Shown: in pieces, positions 35,054 to 43,076 of the stretch
How positions within the stretch are numbered: the first letter of the stretch is position 1
Layout: each line of letters starts with the position of its first letter
DNA from: Janibacter massiliensis
Lineage (GTDB): Bacteria > Actinomycetota > Actinomycetes > Actinomycetales > Dermatophilaceae
DNA: 64,000 bases
Direction: 5' to 3'
Assembly: GCF_900289115.1 (NCBI RefSeq)
Contig: NZ_LT985196.1
Coordinates: 332,439 to 396,438 of the forward strand
Notes under the pieces: model-generated
The model's database searches: none
Told to the model about the DNA's origin: nothing
What the model saw: only the letters and a program-made list of their open reading frames with translations
Program-made: the position numbers and the translations under genes

Positions 35054-35368
35054 TCAGTCCGCGGTGGGGGCGGGAGCGTCGTGGACGAGGTCCTGGAACT
35101 CGGGGTGCTTCTCGATCCACCCCTTCATGAAGGGACACTCCGGCACGACCTTCGTGCCCTCCGCCCTGATGTCCTCGAGGGCGAACCGGGCAAGCGCCCC
35201 GCCGACACCCTGGCCCTCGTGGGCGTCGTCGACCTCGGTGTGGGTGAGGACGACGAGATCGTCCGTGCGCTCGTACACGGCAACGCCCGCCAGGGCCCCG
35301 TCGATGCGGGCCTCGTACCGGTGCTCCTCCGGGTTGTGGGTGACCTGGACGTCGGGTCGGTCGCTCAT
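35054..35368 (-). CDS. GNAT-family N-acetyltransferase, short YjdJ type
   Basis: 104 residues from ATG 35368, with GGAGAT 5 nt upstream. Minimal GNAT fold: VLTHTEVDDAHEGQGVGGALARFAL supplies the acetyl-CoA-binding beta4-alpha3 (GQGVGG), and ECPFMKGWIEKHPEF is the conserved C-terminal motif of the YjdJ/Gtlf-like group. The acceptor substrate is unknown. It lies 19 bp downstream of the pirin gene on the same strand, so they may be co-transcribed. Confidence 0.85.
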   Translation of the reverse strand: MSDRPDVQVTHNPEEHRYEARIDGALAGVAVYERTDDLVVLTHTEVDDAHEGQGVGGALARFALEDIRAEGTKVVPECPFMKGWIEKHPEFQDLVHDAPAPTAD

Positions 35369-35387
35369 GGGGATCTCCTCTGCTGGG

Positions 35388-36299
35388 TCAGGACACGGCG
35401 GGTGGTTCGGTCAGGGGCAGTCGGCGCCGCCCGCGCAGGCGGACGGGTGGCAGGGGCGGTGCGGGGAGGCGGCGGTCGTCGCCCGGGACGACGCCGAAGC
35501 GATCGCTGCCCGCCTCCCACTCCCGCCGGGCGCGGTCGATGGCCTCGTGGTCGGGACCCATGAAGTTCCACCACATGACGACCTCATCCTCGAAGGGCGC
35601 CCCGCCGAGCAGGATCGCCCGGGCCCCCTCCGCGCCGGCGTCGAGGCGCAGGTGCGACGGTCCGGGATTGAGGACGCCCAGCTCTCCCACCTCGAGGCGG
35701 CGCTCGTCGAGCGTCACGGCCCCGGAGTCGAGGAGGAGGGCGTGCTCGAACGTGGGGTCGACGTCGAGGGTGACGCTCGCTCCGGGCCCGAGGTCGAGCT
35801 GAGCACCGAGCAGCGGCGTCGCCGTCCGGATCGGCGAGGTCGACCCCAGGAGGGACCCGACGAACACCCGGGCGTGCAGTCCGTCGCCGACGACGGGGTC
35901 GGGCGCGTGGTGCTGGAACTCGCGGTCCCCCTCCCGCGCGTGCGCGGGCAGCGCGACCCAGAGCTGGACCCCGTGGAGCACCTGCGTCGCGCTGGTCGAC
36001 ACCTCGGAGTGGGCGATCCCGTGCCCGGCCGTCATGAGGTTCACCTCGCCGGGCCGCACAAGGGCGACCACGCCCCCGGAGTCGCGGTGCTCGATCTCCC
36101 CCTCGAACAACCACGAGACGGTCGCGATCCCGGTGTGCGGGTGCGGCGGGACGTCCATGCCAGCCTTCGTCGGACCGTAGTGATCCGCGAAGCACCACGC
36201 GCCGACGAAGGGGCGCGCCCGATGCGGCAGGGTGCGTCGGACGTCGAGCGCGCGCACACCGCCGAGCGGGACCTCGCGCGGGGCCAGGACCTGAACCAC
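35388..36299 (-). CDS. Pirin-family bicupin protein
   Basis: 303 residues from GTG 36299. The N-terminal cupin keeps the metal ligands: PPHPHTGIATVSWL, EIEHRDSGG and MTAGHGIAHSE (three His and one Glu in the usual order). The C-terminal cupin is degenerate. Pirins are iron-binding; some are quercetinases, others redox-sensitive cofactors. The last 45 residues are Arg/Pro-rich and specific to this protein. Gene order gives no further clue. Confidence 0.88.
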   Translation of the reverse strand: MVQVLAPREVPLGGVRALDVRRTLPHRARPFVGAWCFADHYGPTKAGMDVPPHPHTGIATVSWLFEGEIEHRDSGGVVALVRPGEVNLMTAGHGIAHSEVSTSATQVLHGVQLWVALPAHAREGDREFQHHAPDPVVGDGLHARVFVGSLLGSTSPIRTATPLLGAQLDLGPGASVTLDVDPTFEHALLLDSGAVTLDERRLEVGELGVLNPGPSHLRLDAGAEGARAILLGGAPFEDEVVMWWNFMGPDHEAIDRARREWEAGSDRFGVVPGDDRRLPAPPLPPVRLRGRRRLPLTEPPAVS

Positions 36300-36369
36300 C
36301 CGGCCAGACTAGGCGTACGCGCCCCGGGACGCAGCGATGCCCCCGACCCGGGGTCGGGGGCATCGTATG

Positions 36370-36443
36370 AGCCGCCTGTCGGAATCGAACCGACGACCTA
36401 TTCATTACGAGTGAATCGCTCTGGCCGACTGAGCTAAGGCGGC
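36370..36443 (-). tRNA. tRNA-Thr (anticodon CGT)
   Basis: The 74-nt cloverleaf reads 5'-3' from 36443: acceptor GCCGCCT pairs with AGGCGGC at 36377-36371. D-arm GCTC...GAGC, anticodon stem ATTCA/TGAAT around loop CTCGTAA, and T-arm GTCGG TTCGATT CCGAC. Anticodon CGT reads ACG (Thr). The CCA end is not encoded. A TATACT box lies 32-37 nt upstream. Confidence 0.96.
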
Positions 36444-36474
36444 GGGCACCCGGCAGCGCCGGGCACGGAGGACC

Positions 36475-36480
36475 AGTATA
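36475..36480 (-). promoter_or_regulatory. -10 box for tRNA-Thr
   Basis: On the minus strand this reads TATACT, one base from the TATAAT consensus, and is the only such A/T-rich hexamer in the gap. Initiation about 7 nt downstream would leave a short 5' leader containing a CCCGGC/GCCGGG hairpin. No convincing -35 is seen. Confidence 0.5.
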
Positions 36481-36504
36481 GGGCCACCGGCCACCCGCGC
36501 GCGA

Positions 36505-36522
36505 ACCCGGCTGACGCCGGGT
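36505..36522 (-). terminator. Hairpin downstream of the TAP-type peptidase gene
   Basis: ACCCGGC (36505-36511) and GCCGGGT (36516-36522) enclose a TGAC loop, 11 nt past the peptidase stop. A GC-rich terminator without a U-tract, typical of actinobacteria. Confidence 0.5.
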
Positions 36523-36532
36523 CCAGGCTCTG

Positions 36533-38050
36533 TCAGCAGCGCAGGTCCTCGCCCGGCAGCGTCCCGTCGAGCAGGTAGGCGTCCACCGCGCCGTCGACGC
36601 AGTCGTTGCTGCGGGTGTACGCGGTGTGGCCGTCGCCGTCGAAGGTGATGAGCCGGCTGTCGGGCATCTGCTCGTGGACGCGCGTGGCCCACTCGTACGG
36701 CGTGGCGGGGTCGCGCGTCGTGCCCACGAGGACGATGGGCGCCGCCCCCGTGGCGTCGATCGGGTGCGGCGTCCCCGTCGCCTTGACGGGCCAGTAGCCG
36801 CACGACATCGAGCTCCGGGCGATGAACTCGCCCCACACGGGCGCGACCTTCTCGGCCTTCGCCGCTGCCGTGTCGTAGTCGGCGGGGTCGCTCGACTCCT
36901 GCCGGTCGAGGCAGTTGACGGCGTAGATCGCCTCCATGATGTTGCCGCGGTACTCGCCGTTGCCGGTCCGGTCGGCGTAGAGGTTCGCCAGCGCCATGAG
37001 CGCCCGGCCCTCGCCGTCGCGGGCGTCGACGAGCGCCTCGGTCAGGCTCTTCCACTTGCTCTGGTCGTACAGGGCCGCGCCGACACCGAGCGCGGCCCAG
37101 CCCTCGCCGAGCGTGATGCCGTCGACCTCGATCGGCTCCTTGTCGAGCACCTTGAGGATGCGCTGGAGCTCTGCGACGACCGCGTCCTCGGTGCTCCCGA
37201 GCGGGCAGGACCCGCCGTCGACGCACGACGTCGCCCACGTGCGGGTGGCCAGCTCGAAGCCCTTGGCCTGGCCGTCGGTGAACTCCTGCGACGTCAGGTC
37301 CGGGGCGACGACCCCGTCGAGGACGAAGCGGCCGACGTTCTTCGGGAACTGCTCGGCGTACGTCGCCCCGAGGAAGGTGCCGTACGACTTGCCGAGGTAG
37401 TCGAGCCGGTCCTCACCGAGCGCGGCGCGCAGGACGTCCATGTCCTTGGCGGCCTCGACGGTCGACATGTGCGCGGTCAGGGAGCCGCCGTTCTTGGCGC
37501 AGCCGTCGGCCATCGTCTTCGCGTTCTTGGCGAAGTCCTTCTTCTCCCGGGCGTCGTCCGGGGTCGGGTCGAACCCGAGGAAGGTGTCGAGCTGCTCGCC
37601 GTCGAGACAGTCGATCGGCTCGGACTGCCCCACCCCGCGCGGGTCGAAGCCCACGACGTCGTACGCGCGGCGGACCTTCGGGGTGACGATGAAGTCGGCG
37701 TACCGGGCGTACTCGACCCCCGACCCGCCCGGCCCGCCGGGGTTGACGACGAGCGAGCCAGCCCGCTTCCCCTTCGCCGGGGCGCGCAGCACCGCGATCC
37801 GCAGCGTCTCGCCGTCGGGGTTGGCGTAGTCGACCGGCACCTCGAGCTCGGCGCACTCACCGCCCTCGCAGTTCGCCCAGTCGAGCGTCTGCGCGTAGAA
37901 CTTCTCGAGCCCCCGGGGCGCCGCGGCGGTGCTCGAGGTCGTCGCCGAGGGCGTTCCCGAGTCCCGCTGGACGAGCCCGCAGCCGGCGAGGGAGCCGGCG
38001 CAGAGCAGCGCGATCACGGTCGGGACGAGGCGGCGGGAGCGCTGCGGCAT
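36533..38050 (-). CDS. Lipoprotein alpha/beta-hydrolase, tripeptidyl-aminopeptidase (TAP/SlpE) type
   Basis: 505 residues from ATG 38050. The lipobox LLCAGSLAGC gives lipidated Cys24 or so, thus membrane-anchored outside the cell. The alpha/beta-hydrolase fold has oxyanion region NPGGPGGSG, nucleophile Ser in LGKSYGTFLGA and catalytic His in FDGDGHTAYTRS. The C-terminal TAP-like domain (CGYWPVKATGTPHPI) binds short peptides. These Streptomyces Slp/Tap relatives release tripeptides from protein N-termini; mycobacterial relatives are also esterases. It ends with paired Cys (SNDCVDG and terminal LRC). Confidence 0.9.
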   Translation of the reverse strand: MPQRSRRLVPTVIALLCAGSLAGCGLVQRDSGTPSATTSSTAAAPRGLEKFYAQTLDWANCEGGECAELEVPVDYANPDGETLRIAVLRAPAKGKRAGSLVVNPGGPGGSGVEYARYADFIVTPKVRRAYDVVGFDPRGVGQSEPIDCLDGEQLDTFLGFDPTPDDAREKKDFAKNAKTMADGCAKNGGSLTAHMSTVEAAKDMDVLRAALGEDRLDYLGKSYGTFLGATYAEQFPKNVGRFVLDGVVAPDLTSQEFTDGQAKGFELATRTWATSCVDGGSCPLGSTEDAVVAELQRILKVLDKEPIEVDGITLGEGWAALGVGAALYDQSKWKSLTEALVDARDGEGRALMALANLYADRTGNGEYRGNIMEAIYAVNCLDRQESSDPADYDTAAAKAEKVAPVWGEFIARSSMSCGYWPVKATGTPHPIDATGAAPIVLVGTTRDPATPYEWATRVHEQMPDSRLITFDGDGHTAYTRSNDCVDGAVDAYLLDGTLPGEDLRC

Positions 38051-38059
38051 GGCCGAACG

Positions 38060-39202
38060 CTATCGCGGGAGCTGGAGCGAGACGGCCATCGCCTCGAGGG
38101 CCAGCTGGGGTGGGACGTTGGCCGCGACGCGCTCGCGGGCGGTGCCGATCGCATCCATCGCGGCGAGGATCCGCTCGGGCCGGAGCGCGAGCGCGACCCG
38201 GTCGACGAGCTGCCGGTGGTCCTCGTTGACCAGGCCGATGTCGCCCGCCCCGCTCTGCACGACGAGCGCGTCGCGGTAGACCGACAGCAGGTCGACGAGG
38301 CAGCGGTCGACGACGTCGGTGATGAACCGGCGCTCGCGTTTCTTCTGCTCCTTCTCCAGCGCGGAGATCTGGGACCGGACGTGCGGGGGCTGGGTGCGGG
38401 CGGAGGGGTCGGCGCCGAGCTGCTCGAGGAGGGTGGCCTTCTCGGTCGCGTGCCGCTCGGACAGGGCGCTGTCGCGCTCGGCGGTCGCGATGGCGACGAG
38501 CTGCTCGGCGCCCCGGACGGCGGTCCCGACCCCGTCGATGCGGACCGCGAGCGCGAGGGTGTCGGCCCGCCGGCTGCGGGCACCCTCGTCCCGGGCGAGC
38601 CGGCGGGCGATGCCGATGTGGTTCTGGGCTGCCCGCGCGGCGGTGAGCGCCGTGGCGTGGTCGATGCCGTCGCGCCGGTGGAGGAGGTCGGCGATCGCCT
38701 GCGCCGGGGGGATCCGCAGCCGAACGTGGCGGGCGCGGCTGCGGATCGTCACGAGGACGTCCTCGAGGCTGGGGGCGCACAGGACCCAGACGGTGCGCTC
38801 GCTCGGCTCCTCGATCGCCTTGAGCAGCGCGTTGCCCGACGAGTCGTTGAGACGGTCGGCGTCCTCGACGAGGAGGACGCGGTACCGACCGACCGACGGC
38901 GAGCGCGCCGCGAGGGCGACGAGGTCGCGGGCGGTGTCGACGCCGATCTGCATGTTCTCCGTCGCGAGGACCGTGACGTCGGCGTGGGTGCCGTCGAGGG
39001 CCGTGCGGCACTCCTTGCACGTGCCGCAGCCGTGCTCGGCGCACTGGAGGGCCGCGGCGAAGGCCCGGGCGGCGGTGGAGCGGCCCGAGCCCGGAGGGCC
39101 GGTGAGCAGCCACGCGTGGGTCATCGCAGCGGGATCGCGGACGGCGCGGTCGAGGGTCGCCACCGTCTCGTCCTGCCCGACGACGTCGTCCCAGACGGTC
39201 AC
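38060..39202 (-). CDS. holB: DNA polymerase III subunit delta'
   Basis: 380 residues from GTG 39202. Begins MTVWDDVVGQDETVATL. The AAA+ clamp-loader fold has P-loop GPPGSGRST, where Arg replaces the catalytic Lys as usual for the non-ATPase delta' subunit. A zinc module is at CAEHGCGTCKEC, and LLVEDADRLNDSSGNALLKAIEEP contains the sensor region. It is a structural clamp-loader subunit that helps open the beta clamp. The start overlaps tmk by GTGA. M. tuberculosis holB (Rv3644c) is in the same neighbourhood with tRNA-Thr (recalled). Confidence 0.94.
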   Translation of the reverse strand: MTVWDDVVGQDETVATLDRAVRDPAAMTHAWLLTGPPGSGRSTAARAFAAALQCAEHGCGTCKECRTALDGTHADVTVLATENMQIGVDTARDLVALAARSPSVGRYRVLLVEDADRLNDSSGNALLKAIEEPSERTVWVLCAPSLEDVLVTIRSRARHVRLRIPPAQAIADLLHRRDGIDHATALTAARAAQNHIGIARRLARDEGARSRRADTLALAVRIDGVGTAVRGAEQLVAIATAERDSALSERHATEKATLLEQLGADPSARTQPPHVRSQISALEKEQKKRERRFITDVVDRCLVDLLSVYRDALVVQSGAGDIGLVNEDHRQLVDRVALALRPERILAAMDAIGTARERVAANVPPQLALEAMAVSLQLPR

Positions 39203-39864
39203 GTCGCCGGCCCGATCAGCCGGTCCGCCTCGAGCCGCTCGAGCACCCGGGCGTGGATGGCCTGCGGGTCGGGGGTTCCGTCGACGACGAGATAGCGGGT
39301 GGGGTGGGCGGCGGCACGGTCGAGGAAGTGGGTGCGGATCGCCGCGTGGAAGTCTTCGCCCTCGGCCTCGAGCCGGTCGTGAACCTGCCCCCGCCGGCGG
39401 CGGCCCTCGTCGGGGGTGACGTCGACGACGACGGTGAGGTCGGGGGCCAGTCCGCCGACGGCCCAGTCCTGGACGCGCTCGACCTCGTCGGCGCCGACCC
39501 CCCGACCGGCGCCCTGGTAGGCGACGGAGGAGTCGACGTAGCGGTCGCAGACGACCGTGGTCCCGGCGGACAGGGCCGGCTCGATGACGTCGGCGACGTG
39601 CTGCGCCTTGTCCGCGGCGAAGAGGAGGGCCTCGGCGCGCGCGCTCATCGGATCGCCGTGGAGGACGAGGTCCCGGAGGGCGTTGCCGAGCGGCGTGCCG
39701 CCGGGCTGCCGGGTGCGCAGGACGGGAACACCGCGGTCGGCGAGGGCCTCGACGAGGAGCTGCACCTGGGTCGACTTCCCGGCCCCGTCGCCGCCCTCGA
39801 AGACGACGAACGCCCCGCGCCGTCCGCCGCCGTCCGCCTGCGCTCCGCCCGAGCTCGCGATCAT
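39199..39864 (-). CDS. tmk: Thymidylate kinase
   Basis: 221 residues from ATG 39864; two GTG codons directly before it (39870, 39867) are alternatives. P-loop FEGGDGAGKSTQ, DR motif RTRQPGGTPLGN, VVCDRYVDSSVAYQGAGRG, and LID region PDEGRRRRGQ. It phosphorylates dTMP to dTDP. The tmk-holB pairing with a 4-nt overlap is widespread. The 133 bp upstream hold one copy of the GCGCGC inverted-repeat element. Confidence 0.95.
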   Translation of the reverse strand: MIASSGGAQADGGGRRGAFVVFEGGDGAGKSTQVQLLVEALADRGVPVLRTRQPGGTPLGNALRDLVLHGDPMSARAEALLFAADKAQHVADVIEPALSAGTTVVCDRYVDSSVAYQGAGRGVGADEVERVQDWAVGGLAPDLTVVVDVTPDEGRRRRGQVHDRLEAEGEDFHAAIRTHFLDRAAAHPTRYLVVDGTPDPQAIHARVLERLEADRLIGPAT

Positions 39865-39914
39865 CACCACCCGGCCGAGCCTAGGCGAGCCCCCCGACAC
39901 CCCCCACGGTTCCC

Positions 39915-39964
39915 GCAATTGCGCGCGCAATTGCCATCTGCGCGCGATATCTCACGCGCGGATG
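39915..39964. repeat. GCGCGC-rich inverted-repeat element, left copy
   Basis: A perfect 20-bp palindrome, GCAATTGCGCGCGCAATTGC (39915-39934), is followed directly by CATCTGCGCGC (39935-39945), which can pair with CGCGCGGATG (39955-39964, one mismatch) round a GATATCTCA loop. The palindrome plus CATCTGCGCGCGATAT recurs in inverted order at 40838-40876, on the other side of the DJ-1 gene. Lies between tmk and the DJ-1 gene. Confidence 0.7.
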
Positions 39965-39997
39965 TCATGTCTCGCGCGCAGATTCGCACGCCTCGAA

Positions 39998-40726
39998 TCA
40001 GCGGCGCTTGCGCAGAACCTTGAGGACCTCGTCGGCGACGCCGGCTGCCGACATCGGGTTCTGACCCGTGATCAGCAGACCGTCGCGCACCACCTTCGAG
40101 GTCATCGGGACGCGGCCCTTGGTGTACTTCGCACCCGCGCCCTTCATCGCCTCGTCGAGCCGGAACGGGACGGCGTCGCGTCGGCCGGCGAGCTTCTCCT
40201 CAGCCCAGCTGAAGCCGGTCGCCTTGCGGCCGGCGAGCAGGGGTGTGCCATCGGCGCGCTTCGCCGGGACGAGGCCGGCGGGGCCGTGGCAGACCGCGGA
40301 GACGACCTTGTCCGCCGCGTCGAAGTCGGTGATCAGCCGCTGCAGACCGGCGGCGTCGAAGTCGAACATCGTGCCGTGACCGCCGGTGAGGTAGATCGCG
40401 TCGAAGTCCTCGGCACGCACGTCGTCGACGGAGACGGTGTCGACGAGCAGGTCCATGAACTCGCGGTCCTCGTACCGCTTGCCCGTGCCGCCCATCTTGA
40501 GCATCGGTGCCGAGAGCGACTCGGGGTCGAGCGGGACACGGCCGCCCTCGATGCTCGCGATGGTGATGTCGTACCCGGCCTTCGTGACGCGGTCGTAGAA
40601 GTGGGTGAGCTCCCCCAGCCACAGGCCGGTGCGGTAGCCGGTCGTCGTGTACTCGGGGGTGCTCGTGACGACCACGAGGATGCGACGGGTGGGCTCGACG
40701 GTGGGAGACTTGGGGGTGCGTGCCAT
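39998..40726 (-). CDS. DJ-1/PfpI (Hsp31-like) family protein
   Basis: 242 residues from ATG 40726. Class I glutamine amidotransferase-like fold: nucleophile Cys in SAVCHGPAGLVPA (elbow), conserved Glu in TGLWLGELTHFY, and IYLTGGHGTMFDF. This matches the YhbO/HchA side of the superfamily, whose members act as chaperones, deglycases or glyoxalase III; the exact activity cannot be read from sequence. It stands alone on its transcript, with repeat elements on both sides, and is an insertion relative to the mycobacterial backbone. Confidence 0.88.
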   Translation of the reverse strand: MARTPKSPTVEPTRRILVVVTSTPEYTTTGYRTGLWLGELTHFYDRVTKAGYDITIASIEGGRVPLDPESLSAPMLKMGGTGKRYEDREFMDLLVDTVSVDDVRAEDFDAIYLTGGHGTMFDFDAAGLQRLITDFDAADKVVSAVCHGPAGLVPAKRADGTPLLAGRKATGFSWAEEKLAGRRDAVPFRLDEAMKGAGAKYTKGRVPMTSKVVRDGLLITGQNPMSAAGVADEVLKVLRKRR

Positions 40727-40826
40727 GCCTCCACCCTCGCAGACATGGCCGGGCACCGTCAGCCCCCCGGGTGTCGCCGTCGGCGCGGCGGACGGTGACC
40801 CGTCGAGATCCGCGCGCCGTGTGGTG

Positions 40827-40876
40827 CATCTGCGCGCGATATTCGGCGCGCAGATGTCAATTGCGCGCGCAAATGC
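40827..40876. repeat. GCGCGC-rich inverted-repeat element, right copy
   Basis: CATCTGCGCGC (40827-40837), loop GATATTCG, GCGCGCAGATG (40846-40856): a perfect 11-bp stem. It is followed by CAATTGCGCGCGCAAATGC (40858-40876), which contains the 12-bp palindrome TTGCGCGCGCAA. The order stem-then-palindrome is the mirror image of the left copy. It lies 17 bp past the stop of the acyl-CoA ligase gene, so it may also act as a terminator. Confidence 0.7.
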
Positions 40877-40893
40877 AGAAAAAGGGGGGTGGG

Positions 40894-42516
40894 TCAGGTG
40901 AAGTGCTTGCGCAGCTCTCGGGCGAGGACCTTGCCTGTTGCGTTGCGGGGGAGCTCGTCGAGGAAGACGACCTCTCGGGGGATGCAGTGGCGGGCGCGTT
41001 CGGCGCGGACCAGCTCGCGCACCTCGTCGGCCTCGAGGGACTCCCCCTCGCGCACGACGACGAACGCCGCGAGCCGCTGGCCGAACTCCGGGTCGGGCAC
41101 ACCGACGACCGACACCTCCTGGACCGCCGGGTGCTGCACGAGCAACGACTCGACCTCCGCGGGGTACACGTTCTCCCCGCCGCTGACGATCATGTCGTCC
41201 TCGCGCCCGGCGACGAAGTACAGCCCGTCCTTGACGTAGCCCAGGTCACCCGTCGCGACGAGCCCGTCCATCCGGTCCTTGTCGGCGCCGGAGGTGTACC
41301 CGTCGAACACGAGCTCGTTCCCGCAGAAGATCCGCCCCTTCTGCCCCTCGGGCACCTCGTTGCCGTCACCGTCGACGATCCGCACGACCGTCCCCAGCGG
41401 CGGGGTTCCCGCGGTGTCGGGGTCGCGGCGCAGGTCCTGAGGGGTCGCGATCGCGACCCACGAGGCCTCGGTCGAGCCGTAGAGGTTGTAGAGCACGTCC
41501 CCGACCGCGTCCATGAACCGCGTCGTGAACCCGCTCGGGTACGCCGATCCGGACGTCGCGATGACCCTGAGCTTCGTCAGCCGCCGCGCGTGCTCGGCCA
41601 GGTCCGGCACCTGGTCGACCATCCGCTGGAGCATCACCGGGATGGCGAAGACCGCCTGGACGTCGTTGCGCACCATCGCCTCGATCGCCGACTCCGGCTG
41701 GTACCGGCGCTGCATCACCATCGTCGAGCGCATCGCGATCGACAGCTGCATCGCCGCGTAGCCCCAGGTGTGGAAGATCGGGGCCGCGATGAGGATCCGG
41801 TCGCGCGCGTGCAGCGGGATCCGGTCGATGATCGAGATCAGGGGCCCGAACCCACCGGGCGTCCGACGCGCCGCACCCTTCGGCGTCCCCGTCGTGCCCG
41901 ACGTGAGGATGATCGTCCGCCCGACCCGCGCCGGGGGCGTCATCCGCGGCGGCTGCGGCGTCGCGGCGACCGCCTCGCGCAGCTCGCTCTCGCTCATCGC
42001 CCCGATGCCCTCGGGCAGCTCCGCGGCGACGTTCGCGAACTCGTCGTCGTGCACGAGGAAGGCGATCTCCTGCTGCTGCGCGACGACCGCGAACTGCTGG
42101 GGGGCCAGACCGGTGTTGCCCAGGACGACGTCGGCACCGAGAGCGCTCGTCGCGCACATGAACGCGACGGCCCACGCGTGGTTGCGGGCCAGCAGCCCGA
42201 TCCGGTCGCCCTCACCGAACCCGCGCGCCGCGAGGACCGCAGCGATCCGCTCGCTCCGGTCGAGCAGCTGCGCGTAGGTCACCTTCTCCTCGTCGTCGAT
42301 GATCGCCACCGCTCGGGGGCTGCGGGCCGCCGCCTGCCGCAGCTCACCGGCGAGGCCGAAGCGCCAGCGGCGCAGCGCAGCGAGCTGGAAGGCGGAGCGA
42401 TGGGCGCCGTCGACACCGAGCATCCCCCGGCGGGCCATCGTCAGGCCGACCTTCGTGGGGCCGATGCCCCCGGTGAGCTCGGCGATCTTCGTGTTCAGAG
42501 AGTCACCCACGGTCAC
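40894..42516 (-). CDS. Long/medium-chain acyl-CoA ligase (FadD-type, AMP-binding)
   Basis: 540 residues from GTG 42516. ANL-superfamily adenylating enzyme: P-loop TIILTSGTTGTPKGA, acyl pocket PIFHTWGYAAMQL, LYGSTEASWVAIA, GYVKDGLYFVAGREDDMIVSGG split over the hinge, and catalytic Lys in LPRNATGKVLARELRK. It activates a fatty acid to acyl-CoA through acyl-AMP. It is 3 bp downstream of an SCP2-domain gene, so the two may handle the same lipid or sterol-like substrate. Chain length is not deducible. Confidence 0.92.
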   Translation of the reverse strand: MTVGDSLNTKIAELTGGIGPTKVGLTMARRGMLGVDGAHRSAFQLAALRRWRFGLAGELRQAAARSPRAVAIIDDEEKVTYAQLLDRSERIAAVLAARGFGEGDRIGLLARNHAWAVAFMCATSALGADVVLGNTGLAPQQFAVVAQQQEIAFLVHDDEFANVAAELPEGIGAMSESELREAVAATPQPPRMTPPARVGRTIILTSGTTGTPKGAARRTPGGFGPLISIIDRIPLHARDRILIAAPIFHTWGYAAMQLSIAMRSTMVMQRRYQPESAIEAMVRNDVQAVFAIPVMLQRMVDQVPDLAEHARRLTKLRVIATSGSAYPSGFTTRFMDAVGDVLYNLYGSTEASWVAIATPQDLRRDPDTAGTPPLGTVVRIVDGDGNEVPEGQKGRIFCGNELVFDGYTSGADKDRMDGLVATGDLGYVKDGLYFVAGREDDMIVSGGENVYPAEVESLLVQHPAVQEVSVVGVPDPEFGQRLAAFVVVREGESLEADEVRELVRAERARHCIPREVVFLDELPRNATGKVLARELRKHFT

Positions 42517-42519
42517 GTA

Positions 42520-42969
42520 TCAACCCTTCGGGACGGCGAAGTAGGAGCTGAAGGACTTGGCCAGGCCGAGGTCGCCGCGGACCTTGATCTTGCCCCGCAC
42601 GACCATGAGCGTCGGGTTCCCGCGGCCGGTGAGGACCTTCGCGAGCTCCACGGGCCCCAGCATGAGCGAGGCGTCGGGCTCCCCGGACGGGTCCCGCTCC
42701 GTCCGGGCCGCGCCGTCGTCGATCGTCACGCGGTAGGTGTCGCTCGACCCCCCGGGGCCGCCGGTGACCCGGAAGTCCACGGTCTTGTGCACGCCGGCGG
42801 TGCGATCGGCGCGCACGGCGGAGGGGAAGCGGCGGAAGATCGCATCGAGGATCGTCCGACGGCGCTCGCCCCCCATGATCTCCTCGACCTGGCGGTCGGA
42901 CATCGCCGCGACCGTCCGCGAGAACTCCTGCGGAGTCATGGTCGAGAACGTGCTCGGGTCGAGCGTCAT
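42520..42969 (-). CDS. SCP2 sterol-binding domain protein
   Basis: 149 residues from ATG 42969 (GAGGGG 9 nt upstream); an in-frame ATG at 43002 is the alternative. N-terminal helical part (SRTVAAMSDRQVEEIMG), then the SCP2 fold with DASLMLGPVELAKVLTGRGNP and a final MVVRGKIKVRGDLGLAKSF, the hydrophobic tunnel strands and helix. Such proteins bind fatty acyl-CoA or sterols. It is coupled to the acyl-CoA ligase by a 3-nt gap, so a role as substrate or product carrier is inferred. Confidence 0.85.
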   Translation of the reverse strand: MTLDPSTFSTMTPQEFSRTVAAMSDRQVEEIMGGERRRTILDAIFRRFPSAVRADRTAGVHKTVDFRVTGGPGGSSDTYRVTIDDGAARTERDPSGEPDASLMLGPVELAKVLTGRGNPTLMVVRGKIKVRGDLGLAKSFSSYFAVPKG

Positions 42970-43030
42970 CGGGGGCCCCTCGTCGTTGATGCGGTCCGGC
43001 ACCTGACCCTAGGGGTGCGCCGATCCCCGC

Positions 43031-43070
43031 GTCCACCGGGTGACCGACCACCGGACGGATCCCGGTGGAC
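43031..43070 (-). terminator. Hairpin downstream of the ChaA gene
   Basis: GTCCACCGGG (43031-43040) and CCCGGTGGAC (43061-43070): perfect 10-bp arms round a 20-nt loop, 6 nt after the antiporter stop. Confidence 0.5.
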
Positions 43071-43076
43071 CCTGCC

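Noticed and set aside
36626..39295. 889-codon plus-strand frame across the peptidase and holB
   Set aside because: Antisense to two well-supported genes and without any recognisable motif.
39915..40876. CRISPR-like repeats
   Set aside because: Only two copies, in inverted orientation and 860 bp apart, with a gene between them; no spacer array or cas genes.
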